Of a stretch of DNA of 64,000 nt, positions 1 through 12,835 are shown one piece after another (positions within the stretch are counted from its first letter, which is position 1; every line of letters begins with the position of its first letter). The DNA comes from Casuarius casuarius (lineage: Eukaryota; Chordata; Aves; Casuariiformes; Casuariidae), in NCBI GenBank assembly GCA_003342895.1, contig PTFA01000020.1, positions 4,149,437 through 4,213,436 on the forward strand, given 5' to 3'. A model generated the notes under the pieces. It was not told the DNA's origin, did not search any database, and worked only from the letters and a program-made list of their open reading frames with translations. A program made the translations under genes and the position numbers.

Positions 1-3000
1 ATTTCTCTGCCCAGGTGTGATTTTTCTTTCTTTTAAGTTTGAACAAAACTTATTCAGCCACTCAAGAAAAATACATCCATTATTATTAGACATTTCTGTG
101 GAGAAACCTCTGACTCTGGTTGTTCCGGTCAGCAAATTCCTTAAAATACATGCAACTTAATGGATATTCCCATTACGGCATTAATGCTCTGCCTAACATG
201 ATGGGATAATTCCGTTTTCTAAAATTTCCTGGGATACTCCCATGGTAAAATGGAAATCAGATAAATTGTGGGTTGGACTGGGAACCGTCTCTTCTGTTTG
301 AGTGGAAAGAACAGGTAAAGGTAAAGCAATTTTGGCCAGGTGTTGACCAACCGAGGAAGATAATCAGGAGTTTGAAAGCAGAAGGCATTGCCGAGGCAAA
401 CGGCCAGGCCCTGGCTGAACTCCTGGTGCTGAGAAGGGCACTTCTGCAGCTCCTTGCTTGTCGTACTGTTGCTCTAGCACTAAAACCCAGCGGCGGGAAA
501 TACTGAAGCAGAATGAAGCAGGCACAGCTAAAAGGCGTAAAGGAAAAAAGAAGGTTTACCAAGAAAACACGGCCTAGAAGAGCTCCAGAAACTGAGCCAC
601 CCTTACCTGGGGCACCCCGCGTCCCTGGGGAGGTGCTGCGCGTCTCGGCCCGTGCTGCGGTGAGCGGGCTCGGCTGCAGCCGGGGTCGCGGGATCTGACA
701 GCACACGGCATCTCGGGAGAAACTTTCGGCACCCCGAGTGGTCAAGCTGAGAAGAAAAGTAACAGAAGCTGAAACAGCCGGTACACTCAGCCTGCCTGCC
801 ACGCACACAGAAACAGGGAACGGGACAGCACAAAGAACTAAAGGCTCAAGATGGTTTACATAAGATAGTGGAAAGAACTGATAAGAGGCTTGAGGGAAAA
901 GAAAACCTTAAAATGTATAAAATCAGGAAGAATGTGCTAGAGAGATCCTATGCTTTTTAAAGAGCCAGTAGAAGAAACTGCTGGCAGCAAGGACTTCCTA
1001 AGAGTCTTTGAGAACAGGCCGAGACCCAAAAGGCTGCAGTGAAGCAAATAAACCGCCAATCTTTGGGAAGGAAAACCCAACAAACTAAAAGACCGTAAGT
1101 TAGAGACTCACACTCCAGTCACTGACAGGTGTGCAACAGCAGAAACTTTGAAGTATGTTGGGAGAAAACAGACCTTGCACCGTGGGCAGCAAAAGCAGGG
1201 AAAATGCTAGGTATTGGGGAAAAAAGTGACACAAAACAGATAACATTTAGCAACACAAGTTACCAACCCCTGGAGCATGTTGGAAAAGACTTTGATCCAT
1301 CCATAAGGTCTATTGGGAGGTGAAATATTCCTCTGCTCTGAAGATTAATTCCAGAAGTAACCATCCTTACTGTTCACATCAGTGCAATAAAGCAGTGGGG
1401 GGAGCACTAAGGTCATACCACATTTGCTTTTTCATATATGCCATATCAAAAGAAGTGCACTAGTCCAATATCTCAGCCTACACCTACCACAGGTATGCAG
1501 GCCAAATCCAGCCCAGCTCTGGTGCCACCTCCACTGCTTTAGCAAAATGTGTTTCCTCTACCCAGACACTGTCCTCGTGCCATCACAGTTACATCAGTCC
1601 TATTACTAAAAGTATCGTCTGTCATTTATGAAGGTAGAAAATATTTATTAAACACTAAGAATGAAAACTGCAGCCCTCTTTATATCCCTGTCTTTCTGCC
1701 TATGTTCAACAAGCCATTGAAGACAATGAGATTATTTAAGGATTTCTATTTTGAGTTACTTTTGGACACGTCAACACTCTTCCATTTTTATCCCCTTCAA
1801 CATTAATGATGTAGGACAGCTGACAATACATTGAGCTGCTGAGCCAGCAGAGAGAGTGGAGAAGGATGGGTCATATTCTTCTTTCAGATACTCCAGTGTT
1901 AATTTGAAGCTTAATTCCAGTTAAAAAGGTAACTGCAAAACAGGAGGGAAAATTTGAATTCAAACATCCACAGAACTACAGATTAGAGGGCTGCATTTAA
2001 GCCTGTCTTATGATGAACTAAAAATTAGAATGAGAGCAGAAGCTGTAACCCTTTTCTGTGACACCAGGATTTTGCCTTCACATACAAGCAAGCTAGTCAC
2101 AAAGAAGGATGGTTTAGTAACAAGGGTACTGACAGTTTTGGGGACCCAAAACTCCTGAATGCACTGCTCTGCCGTGAACAATTTCTGTGACTATGGGGGG
2201 ACTTTCAGCTTCTCTCTGCTTCAGTTTTACATTTGTCAGATGGGAGACGTAGCACTTGTTTGCTTCCCAAGAGTTGTGTTGGGGAAAATGTGTTCAGATT
2301 GCCAAGGGTCCAAATGTTACAGTCTGGGGAACGATAGNTGTTTCTTAGGTCAGGTGGAAGTTGCCCTCCAGACTGCAACCGCTGCAGCAACTGAACAGGA
2401 TTTGGTCTGATACGCCACCATCTAGCCTGATGCCCCTGACATCATCTGCTCAGCAACATCATCAGCGCCAGCTCTTTCTAATAGATTTAGGCTGAATTCT
2501 TTATTCAGCTGAAATTCTTTATTCTCTTATGCTGGCTCAGCCAGGACCAAGGGACAGCAAAGTATCTGTAAGGTCTCTTTCTTGGCCTTTGCAAAGAGGG
2601 CTCCTGTCAGAAAACCTGAGAGTTGGTGCCAGGTCAAGAACAAGAACTGGGTATACGCCAGGGTGAGGAAGGAGGTACACCTATAGGTATCCCAGCGCTC
2701 TGGCTGCTCCCCAGCTGTGGCCAGAGTGCTGCGCCACGCATAGCAGGTGGGGTACAGTTTAGGAGAGCAGAAAGAGATATCCTGACAGCACAGGAATAGG
2801 AGAGGAGCCAGCTGCCTCACCCAGACCTTTGTAATGGGCTGTGCAGGAAGAGCACAGGCCTGAAGTGGAGTAAGCATGTCTTCTCCACGATCTGCACAGG
2901 TCTGCTTAGCTGCTGGCTCAAGGGTTTGAATCACTGTTGCTAGTATACTCATACTGGCAGGTCTAAGCTACTCGACAAGAAATTAAACCTGAAGGGTTCC

Positions 3001-4540
3001 TTCTGCCAATGAAAATGTTCATCAGCTTGCATTTCATTAAATGGCATTCGTCTGCATCGTGTGGCACCGCATTACAGTACTTACACAGCCATTAATTGCA
3101 GAGCTGGTGCACGACAGCAGAACAGCCTGCTGTCCTTCTCGCTGCCTTCCTCAAAAACCCCAGTCCCAGCACAGGCCAAGGGAGCTGTAACCAGAAAGAG
3201 CAGTAGCCAGAGGCTGCAGTAGCCTCCAAGTAGCAAGAGATTTGGTAGGCAGTGACTCTAAGTGGGTTTTTGGAGCTAGAGACACTGTAGGTGACAATTC
3301 GGAAACCAATTGTTCATTCGGCCTCTCTGACTTTTTCCTCTCTAGCATCTTTTAATCTGCCTGTCAGCCACCTTGCTCTGTTTTTAGCACAACATTTGAA
3401 ACAGGAGTGACTCAGCCTACAAAGGCTGAAGAAAAGCTGTCCAAGCAGGAAGGCTTTTCGAAAAAAGGGTGTGAAACTCACAAAGAACATTTAATAAATG
3501 TCCAGATTACTTTAACGACTACTTAAGGCCAAACAGAATAGATGGCAAGTCTCAGACTTGCTCTGTATTTGTGGAGCACTGTTTGCAAAACTCCGGCACT
3601 CCGAGCAGCTCCCAGCAGCCTTGGGGTTACACACCGCTGCTTTTCTGTGGCAGATCAACAGATCTGCAACGCGTCTGAAGGAGCAGGGCAGCTCCAGCTC
3701 TGCCCCTTGTCCCATCACGGCGCAGCTCGCTCCTGCCAGCGCAGGACTGCCGGTGCTAGGGGCCACGCGAGGAGCACAGCTCCCACCGTGACGCCTCTTG
3801 GCCCTGCACGCTATGGCTGCGCTGGAGGTCGCTGCAGCTGGAGATGAAGAAGGGGCTCCTCCGAGTATTTGCTGTCATTCACGTTGTCACTACATTAGGA
3901 AGATCAGCTCTCTCAAAGACCCCTCTGACATGCTGGATACAGCTTAATGCACTCCATTGATTCCACAAGGGACTTACTTCAAACAAAATTCAAAGGCTGA
4001 AAGCAGACATAGGTTAAGAAGAAGCCAGAAGCTTTCCACCAGCCAGCAGAGTCCACCCACCACCTCCCTGGAAGCTAAAGATAATCAGATAAACATGTCA
4101 CTGAATGCATCTGCAGTCCTGTTCTCCTCCCCCCCTGCCCTGACTTGTTCTCATTTCAACATAAATAATTCCCAGGGCGCTCACATATTCAGCGTGCACC
4201 ACATTACAACTAGTCCTAGACACACAAAGACTGTACTGCTGCCTTCAGCTTTGCAAAATGAATATGACACTGTAGGAGCAAGAGGCATTACAGGAGCGTC
4301 TCTCCACCCTGTACCCAACCCTTCTGCGGTAACGAACAAGGTAGATTAAAGCCTGTCGTTAACAAGACACAAACCAGCACACTTATATTCCATTCTTTGG
4401 CCCCAAGAAGTACATTTCAGGTCTATCTGGTCCTCTACCAAAAGCAATGTTGTATTGGGCCTCATTCCACAGCTAAATCTTTTACAGAAAAACATAGCTG
4501 TTACGCATGCACTATTACCAAACATATCTTACTTAAGAGC

Positions 4541-4600
4541 ATAGGCCCAATCCTACCAACACTGAAAATTCATCAAAGTCAATACTCTAGTCTTAATGAT
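4541..4600 (+). repeat. Ancient amniote interspersed repeat fragment
   Basis: GGCCCAATCCTACCAACACT followed by TCATCAAAGTCAATAC resembles the GGCCYGATCCTGCAAACACT...TTGAAGTCAATGGG core of old amniote repeats abundant in reptile genomes. Alignment is by eye and the copy is worn and internally deleted. Confidence 0.45.
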
Positions 4601-5159
4601 ACCCTCATCATTGTAAGTATCTACTGCCCTCCAGAAGTATATCAAATGATGAGACAAATGCCTGTCATTTTCATTCGGACTGGAAAATGATGCAAGCGCT
4701 TTTTTTTAATTATTACATTTTTTAACATGCTGTACTCTGTACTGTTGTTGAAAGCAAGAAACTCTGCCTGCTGCAGGATCACACACTCTATGGGAAACCT
4801 CTAGCATGGTGTCTGATGTAATGAGCTATACCACAAATGTCTTGCTTCTGATTTAGCACCTTTCTTAGGATTTATGTAAGGTGGGGGGGTTTTAGGGGGG
4901 GTGTAAAAATCACAACTAAAAGAATGAAAGCTATTCAAAATAATTTAGAGCAGAAAATTGGCATCATTGTTTTAGAATATGTCAGTCGCNAAAGGAGTTT
5001 TAATTAAGAGGAACTGAAGAGACAAAAGGGCTGATTTTCGAAACTAGACATCAGTGATGAATTTCAGGATCAGACTTTTTAAAGACTTCAACACTTTATA
5101 GTCACATGTCCCACACATATGTGCCAAAGATTTCATAAGCCATTCTCTGCAAAAGCCAG

Positions 5160-5232
5160 GGTTAGATCCTCACTGGTATCAACTGGTGAATGCAGATTGG
5201 ATTCAGTGTAGTCATACTGGTTGACATGACTT
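5160..5232. repeat. Ancient amniote interspersed repeat fragment
   Basis: The fragment reads TTAGATCCTCACTGGTATC, then ATTGGATTCAGTGTAGTCATACTGGTTGACA. This follows the AGATCCTCAGCTGGTRTAAATC ... TTGAARTCAATGGAGCTATGCTGATTTACAC pattern of an old reptile/amniote repeat. Family is assigned from memory of the motif, not a search. Confidence 0.5.
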
Positions 5233-8200
5233 GATAATCTTGTCCTTAGATTCATTTGCTTGTATAAACTGCATTTCTTTACCCAGACCAGTAGGCTGTA
5301 CAGATTATTTGCATTTGAAGTAGTTTGCAGTTAACAGTTCCTTTTCTTTGGGATGTCATACGTACGACCCATCATATATACAGCTGTTTGAATGACCACA
5401 ATTGTTCCCATAGTTTTAGAGATCCTTTTTGAATACAGGCACCTCTGTCTTACTCACTCACAGGGGAAATACAACTGTACCTGCCACCACGATTTGGATA
5501 CCNTGCTAGCAAGGCATGCCAGCAGATGTAATCATCTACCTTGCCATCAATGATTCAAGTGAAAGCCACCTAGTTATAGCAGTACAGAGCTCTGCAAGTA
5601 AATTAGTCCACTCAGAGCTCCATATTGCTGCAGCTAGCCTGTTTCCAGCTACCCAGGTGCTATGTGTTTATACTGCATGAAGGAGTAACCTTGCCCTCAG
5701 ATGTGCCCTCACACAGTTTCCCTTTGATTTTATATTAAGGGATAGTAATTCACCGCCGCCTCACACACTAGCCTCTGCAGCCAGTAAGGAAAGGCATCTG
5801 CTCTCCTCTTTACTCCAGCTGTCTTCTCACATTTCTCCCCCATCAGCTGTGGAGAAGAAAGGTGCCTAGCATATCTGAATGAATCCCCTGTAGCTACCGC
5901 TTCCTGCCACAGGTATGTGGTCCAAGCCATAGTGCCGGCCTTAAAGGTTATGTCCATCCTCTTCACTTTCTTTAAGGAAAAAAANCACACTTTTAATGTT
6001 TTCCTCCTAAGAGGGAAAGTGACCTTTCATTGCAGAAAAACATACTAGCTGCACCATTAACACTGAGCAGTCAAGTCCTCGCTGCTTTGATTGAAGAGCT
6101 GTTTGAATAGCCATCCTCCTCTCACTGCTGTGAAACTGGAACGCTGCAATTTCTGCTGTTTACATTCGTTGCTGTCGGTTGCACTTAATGCAAATGGTAC
6201 ATTTCTCAGTACTGTACATTAAAAGATTTCCTTATATTTAATGGGAAAGACCCTTTCCACCCAAAAGTCATGACATGCCACATCAAGGAACGCCAAACAT
6301 AGTCTGCTATCCAAGGTTTCATATTACCTATGTACATATTGCTCAAGTAAGCGTATATGTTAAAGAAAATCTTCGAATGACATGATGTACAATCGTTATT
6401 AACTGAAGTACCTCATTACTTCATTCTTGACGCTCAGTTTGAACGATACACCTCATTATTACTTACGCCTCTCTGCGCAGAGATGTTCTTACTCAAGATA
6501 CACAAGGCAGTGATGTTTGGCCAGTGAAGCAGTTTGAACAGATGAATATCCTTATGTGTTTTAGTGCATGCACCTGTAGACCTTTAGTCCTAAAACAACA
6601 GCCAGAACAACACCAGTAAGTTATTTTATGTGTATTTCTACTAGAGGCTTTACTCGGTATGAAGCTATACCCATGGCTTCGAAACTGCCAAGGTTATACC
6701 ACCTCTTTAGCTTAGCATCCCTTCGCGCTGCTAAGACAGAACAGTACCAGCAGATACTTTCCTCACTAAAATGTCCTAAGTCCTGGTGTTACTGATTAAG
6801 CGTGGATGGACCGTGTGTGTGGTCTTCTACTCATCCATCAGGAGGCCTTTCAAAGCGATTGCCCCGCATCTCAGAATAGGCCTGATTTTTCTGTGTCTCA
6901 GTACGCTCGTGCGCGAGTGCCTGCCTTCAGTGACCCCGGCACAGGGATAGCGGCCCCCCAGCTATGTCCAGTGGCTAGCACCAGTTCTGAAACAGGAGGG
7001 AATAGAGGCACAAAACCAGTATATCATATGAGGGAATCGATCTTGCAGAAAAATGTAAAAATCAGCATGAATGAATAGCTTCGTGTTATTCAATGTTCAT
7101 AATTTTCAGAATGTTTTTTCACTTAAAGCTCGTGAAGGGAACAGTGAAGTTGGCATTCGAAATTCAGGGTGCAACTCCTGTTGCACANGTTTAGTATTCA
7201 GATGTTTAGAAGTCAGTCACACTTGGTCTGTTTCGGAGACATGGCCTTTCTGCCTTGTTTGTGAGAAAAGCAAAGTATGAGTATCTGCAGTACTACTGAG
7301 CCTGCAATACTGAGCCAAATCTTGGGGGNTTTTAATCAGACAAAAGCCCTAACTCCCGTCATGGGTTTGCCTGCACAAAAATGGAAGGCTTTGGCTAGGA
7401 ATATTTTAGTGAAAGCTTATCGTTTGAAATTCATTTCAACAGAAAATGCTTGGAAATGTCCTCAGTGTACCTCAGCCTCGTGTTTTCTTTGTCAGGCACA
7501 ACTGCAAAAATAACGTAAGCTTAAACCTAGCCCAAACACTACGCAATTCAAAAATGTTCCTCCGTATATTGCCAGACAAGAAAAAGAGGAGGNATGTCAG
7601 ATTAATATGTCGCACATATACTAATGGAGTCCACCACATTCGATTGTGGGAAGGTGAAGATTTCCCACAGAGAGGAAAAAAAAACCGCTGGAAAATGTTT
7701 TTCTTAAAATACTTCCCACTGCTCAACGTAGAGCCCAAGTTTAGGTTAGCAGAGGCCCCGTTTCACCCAGCGCAGCCCAGGACACAGGAGCATCCCGGTG
7801 TCTCCACAAAGCGCTTCCTGGGTTTTTGCCCAGGGCGCAGGATTTTCTATGTCACCCAGCGCTCAGGCTGCAGCTCTGGGGTCCCGGGGCCAGGCAGGGG
7901 CAGCGCCGTGGCGGGGCTGGAGCCGGCACCGCTGTGGGCTGAGATGGGGCCCTGTGACTTGCTGTTTGAAGGGAGGCTTACGAACTGGTTGTTCATTACC
8001 AGAAGAGCTATTTATAAGCTAGGAAAAACATATCGAATCCACACATGAGATTAACTACATGAAAATGGGATGATGCCTTGCTAGCAAAAAAAAAAAATTG
8101 AAAATACAAGCTGACGTTAGCTCCCTGCCTGCCCTTCGACGCTTCCTGCAGGGACTCGTGCAGATGAGGGGGCAGAGGAATACGACCGCGCTGTTTTGGG

Positions 8201-8339
8201 TTGTCTGGTCTCTTCACAATTTGCTCGTCTCAGATAACAAGCATCTGACAAGGCCCGGAGACTCCTGCCAGCCTGCACTGGGCTTCAAAGCATAATAAAA
8301 CACCCTGTGTGTTCAGCAGCCTCGTCTTCTGCAGCCAGG

Positions 8340-8760
8340 GCAAGCAATAACATATTAAGGCCTGGTCCTAACAACAGAATTTATGCAGGTACATGAAGCA
8401 GTGCGTAAAGGGCCTACCAGGTTTTTAATGCAGTTATCTACCCTGAGAGCCTCCCTTTAAAAAAAAATATATGCTGTCTGAGGTGGCCTCGCATGCAAGC
8501 TGATCATGGGTAGTTAAATTGGACAATTACTGAGTGAGAAGTGCATAATTAATGAACAGTCGCCGTATGTGTTTGGAAATCTGTGACCCAAAGACAGAAT
8601 AGGTGGCTAAGCCACTAAAATAAATGACTTGTTCAGCTCATTACCTGATCAGCATTTGTTTAGGAGTTCTTTGGTGCCCTATCAACATTCTCATCAGTTC
8701 CACTTAAATTACATTTTTGTAGTGCATTGTTACAAATGCTAATTTATGCCTAGGAAGTAA
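8340..8760. other. AT-rich candidate conserved noncoding element
   Basis: A block with homeodomain/POU-like words (CAATTAC, GCATAATTAATGA, TGCTAATTTATGC, CATTGTTA) and no simple-repeat or coding character. Composition and motif density recall vertebrate conserved noncoding enhancers, but conservation cannot be judged from one sequence. Confidence 0.2.
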
Positions 8761-11700
8761 TAGCTTCATTTCTTACCTCATGAAGAAGCAGATGAATGAA
8801 AGCATACTTCTACAGAGCAAAAAAAAGATTATTCGGGGGGGGGTTCAATGACTATTGGATTTTGCATTTAGAGGAGCACATCCTGAGACTCTGTTCAGAT
8901 GCTTTAGGAGAAAACAAGGACATTCAAATCCTAATACAAAGCAGACAGGGAGGCGGGGGGAGGAGGGAGAAGGGAATTGCACCGGGCGCACAGACCAGCC
9001 GCCGTCGATCATCCCTACAGCAGGCACGGGAGCGCTGGTACCTAGTTCATCTCCAGCACAGGGATGTCACAGGCAGGGAATANAAACCGAAATGAATCTG
9101 GAGAATTCCCCGCACCGAGCCGGAGTGCGAGGCCGGCTGCCTGCGATGCAGCATTCATCCTGCAGCCNTCTGTGGGGAGAGGGAAGGGAGAGCTACAGAG
9201 ATTCAGACCTGAGAGATTTCCAGAGACCTCCTCCCCACTAAACATGGCTTTTCCGAAAGCCTTAAGCAAAGGAAAGACCTTGCTGGCTCTTACTCTCTGA
9301 GCAAGAGCCCATGCACAACCCTCTCATTTCTGGCAATAGAGTCCCGGTCCCTCTCTAGTGGTCCTGCTAATGAGGAAAAAACACATCCTTTTAATGTGAA
9401 GCTAATCACTGTGTGTCCAAAGTAATGGTTCTGCCAGGTCTGATTTATACTCAGAATTTGCTGGAGGGGGAAAATTGCCCGAATGCAGGACAGAGATGAC
9501 CCCCAGGGGCCAGTGCTCTTCCCACCAAGCCAAGAGGGGTGGCACATCCAGCACCAGCTCCCTTCTCACCGGGAGCTGGGGCAGCGCAGCATCAGTCAGA
9601 CGGGTTCAGCAATAAGGCAAATCTGTTGTCTCGCTGGCCTAATCTCATCCCTCCCAAAGAAACTACAACTGGAAAAAAGAAAGAGAGATGTCAGATGTGG
9701 TGGATAGTCCTATCTGTACCCAAGCACAAACCACCTGAGAACACCTCTGGGTAGGACGAACCTTCCCTCACTTCCAAATAAAAGACAACAGAAGGCAGCA
9801 AAAGCAGAAAAGGGAGAGAAATTTTAGTAGCAGGGATCACCACTGGCATCTAGTATCTCTACTGTGATAAAGGAGACAGCCTTTCCCTGGGAAATTTAAG
9901 GTCCAGGCTATAGACTTTTTCATTTGCCACTTTAAAAAGTACTTTTATACTGTGGGTCAGTATTTTTTGCTGTCTCCCTGTCATGTACAATTGCAACACC
10001 AGTGGAAGGAGCCCCTGCCTCCATTTTTGATTAATACAAGTGACACTTCTCAACTATTTTTATGTGGCTACTGTCACTCACATCAACTTTAAAATCTCAT
10101 TTTAGTCAGGACAGCCTTGAAAATGCTGCCTCACTTCCCTGGAAGTATCTGCAAGTATTTTCATTTACTCTTATTTCCATGATGATTTTATTTTCTTCTT
10201 TTTACAGTTTCTCTTTTCTGTAATGTGTCTGGCAATCCCTTAAAGCAAGCAGAGAGCAAAGAAGCAAGCCCTAGAAGCTACAAAGTGTGGAAGAAGTCTG
10301 AATATCTCAATTTAAAAAGCACTTTTCCTCTAAACGTCCTTCAAGCTTTAGTTTTACCTTCTACAGAGCATGATCTATTTTTAGTTCACAGGGTCAGGGG
10401 ACTTTTCCTTGCCAATTGCTACATGGCCAATAGTTCAAAAACTATTGACCAACTAGGAGAGCAGCAGTACAAAACTGTTTTAGGTCTTATGACCCTGTCT
10501 CAGCCAAATGGATTGTTTTTGAGAAGCCCTGAGGATAATAAATTATATAGCCAAATAGACACATTAAAACACTTTGGCTGCACAGAAGACCAAAAAGTGC
10601 TGTGGTGATGATAGGCCACATTTTAACTCCGTAATGAGCATAGGTCATACAGTGGCTTTTAATTTACTTGGAACGCAGTTGCTTGGGTGTTAAGACCTTA
10701 GTTCCTTTGCTAGGCAAAGGAAGCTAAAAACATGACTCTGAAATCTCTTCACAGTTTAATCCAAGTGAACTCTCTTCACACCATTTACCTCCCTTACAAT
10801 TAATTCTGGGACAATGTCAGGCAAGTAAGCATACAAATAAAAACGAAGCAGGCACTATTACAGGATTTTGGTGGCAACGCAAACCTCTCCTGAAGAGAAA
10901 GGAGAACCAAAGGGAAGGGCTGCTGAGGGATTAACAAAGTAAGTGACCCTAATTTTATAGTAAATCTCCTACGAAGATTATATAAAGTCACGAGAAGGAA
11001 AGAGGGAGAAACTAATAAGTGAGTGCACAGTGCAGGGTTTCTTGCATTAAAAAAGAAAGACTCGGGCAGTCAGGGCGAAAGCATCGCGGGGTGTGCTCTC
11101 TCTTCAGCCCCAGGGCAGTTCGGCACAGGGACGTGGTGCAGGGTGTGCAGCTTGGGAGAGAGGGCAGCGACGTGCTGGCACGGCCAGGATGCCGCTCAGC
11201 CAGGGCAGTGCTGCAAACTGCCCTTTCCTGCTTGCAGAAGTAGCCCGATCTCCCTGCAAAGCCTTCCGGGACAGAGGGAAGAAGAACAGCAGAATGGCTG
11301 CATGACCCAGTAACCCACTGATGTGGGTTTGTATTTTAACCGAGCTTTCGGCTGGCGGACTGAAGGAGAGAAACAGCTTTGTTATTGGCCTGGCCCAGCC
11401 TTTGCCAGAAGGGGTCAAGTCCGCTTTTCGGACTTTGAAGCAGATGCATTGAGAAGGTCTGAGATAGCATGAAAAGGAATAAAGAGGAAATTAAAAGAAA
11501 ACCCTTAAAGGAAAAAAATTCTGTTCCAAGAAAGCTGTGGCCTTTTCAATTTCTCCGAAAAGTTACAAAGCATCCCTTAATGTCCACGAGTCCCTCCCTC
11601 CGTGCAGCCCAGGGTGGCTGTGCCTGTGTCACAGCTGCCACGGGACACACCACCTGAAACTGGCCACTACAATTCATCTTCTTTCTTTTTGTCATTTCTT

Positions 11701-12368
11701 TCTGTGGACTAACAGCAGTTTCCCTCAAAGGCCCTTTGAGTTTGCTGACACAAATCCATTCTGCATCCATAATACCAGGCGTCTGTGAGTGATCCTAAAA
11801 TCCACTGTGTTCACACATACGAAAAAATTTGGATTATTAGCTTAAATATAGCTTTCCAGGTTAAGGCACAGGAAATGCCAGGCTAAAGAGTTTTATACTC
11901 ACAGTGACAGCAGGATTTTAGTCCCTAGAGCTGGGTGTAGGAGTTTGGCAGCTCAGGACAATCAGACAGATGTCTTCCCCTTCCCAGCCTTTAGTCATCC
12001 ATGTACCTCTGCTCGCTTGTTATTCTAGGCAGCTGTCTGTTTTACTGGTATGACAAGGTTTGCATAAGCCAAGCAACTTAGATGCACACTTTATCTGTTG
12101 TCTCCCAGACTGATTTTGTTCTAATACATATAAAGTAGATTTGTGTTATCAAATCAGGAAAAAAAACATCTTAGACATCAGAAAAAATACACAGCAGAAG
12201 CCCTACACAGTGTGTGTGCACCAAACTGCATCCCAAATTTGTTTTTTGGCACAGTGAGATAGATGATAACCAGAAACTCTTGAGCTAAAGACATATTTAG
12301 ATTTCAGCTTCAACCCACAGCCGCTGAAACACGCATCTCGACCTGCAGCTTTTCTGCATGCAGTTGAC

Positions 12369-12386
12369 TTTTTTTTTTTTTTTTTT
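12369..12386. repeat. 18-base T homopolymer
   Basis: Poly-T run flanked by GTTGAC and GATGAG. It might be the tail of a minus-strand retrocopy, but no source sequence was recognised beside it. Confidence 0.85.
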
Positions 12387-12754
12387 GATGAGACATGTTC
12401 CCTCACATTACTACAAACAGCGTCAGGACTATCTGTTACTTCTATAGCACAACACTGTACCTCCAGTGATCGCAATGGAGACACAGCATATAAGCCATGG
12501 TGACAAGTTGCCAGTTACTTTTATCAGCCCTATCTTCTCCTTATAGATATAAGAAGTAATAAATCTGTCATCAGTATTTACGCAGGCCCCATCAGCCTCA
12601 TGCCTCAACACCTCATAATCTTTAATGCATTTGTCCTCATGCTTTCTGAGGCAGTTTTGCTGTTTTTAGCTTACAGGTGAGAGAAAACTCAAGGAGAGGG
12701 CGCACACAGAGTTGGTCTCTTTTCACCTCGAGTTCCCATCTGTAAGTTAAAGAG

Positions 12755-12835
12755 AACTGACCTGCCCAAAATCTCTTCGGTAACCTGNAGCAGGTCCAGG
12801 ATTTGAGCCCGCTTCCTAGCCCAGCGCCATAGCCA
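12755..12835 (+). repeat. MIR/L3-like repeat tail
   Basis: AACTGACCTGCCCAAAATC and CAGGTCCAGGATTTGAGCCC reproduce the GTGACTTGCCCAAGGTCAC ... GAGCCAGGATTTGAACCC portion of MIR/CR1-L3-type repeats. Just upstream (12722-12752), CGAGTTCCCATCTGTAA looks like the same family's core in the opposite orientation, so this may be two nested or inverted fossils. Confidence 0.5.

Larger units (their letters stand above)
1..8340. other. Intergenic DNA, no gene recognised
   Basis: AT-rich to moderate DNA with many stop codons in all frames. Open frames here, including one on the - strand at 2527-2952, match no family I know and are within chance length. Contents are two old repeat fragments (4541, 5160), two G-runs at about 4880-4900, and a small perfect hairpin GCTGAAT/ATTCAGC at 2501-2519. 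Confidence 0.6.

Noticed and set aside
2527..2952. 141-codon minus-strand frame rich in Leu and Cys
   Set aside because: Several frames of this length are expected by chance in 64 kb over six frames. There is no recognisable domain, signal peptide context or homologue.
7446..8048. 200-codon + strand frame
   Set aside because: It contains an ambiguous codon and low-complexity segments, and no family was recognised. Overlapping frames in other phases are also open.
9353..9368. CTCF-like word CCCTCTCTAGTGGTC
   Set aside because: It has mismatches to the core motif at conserved positions. A weight-matrix scan and binding data would be needed before calling it.
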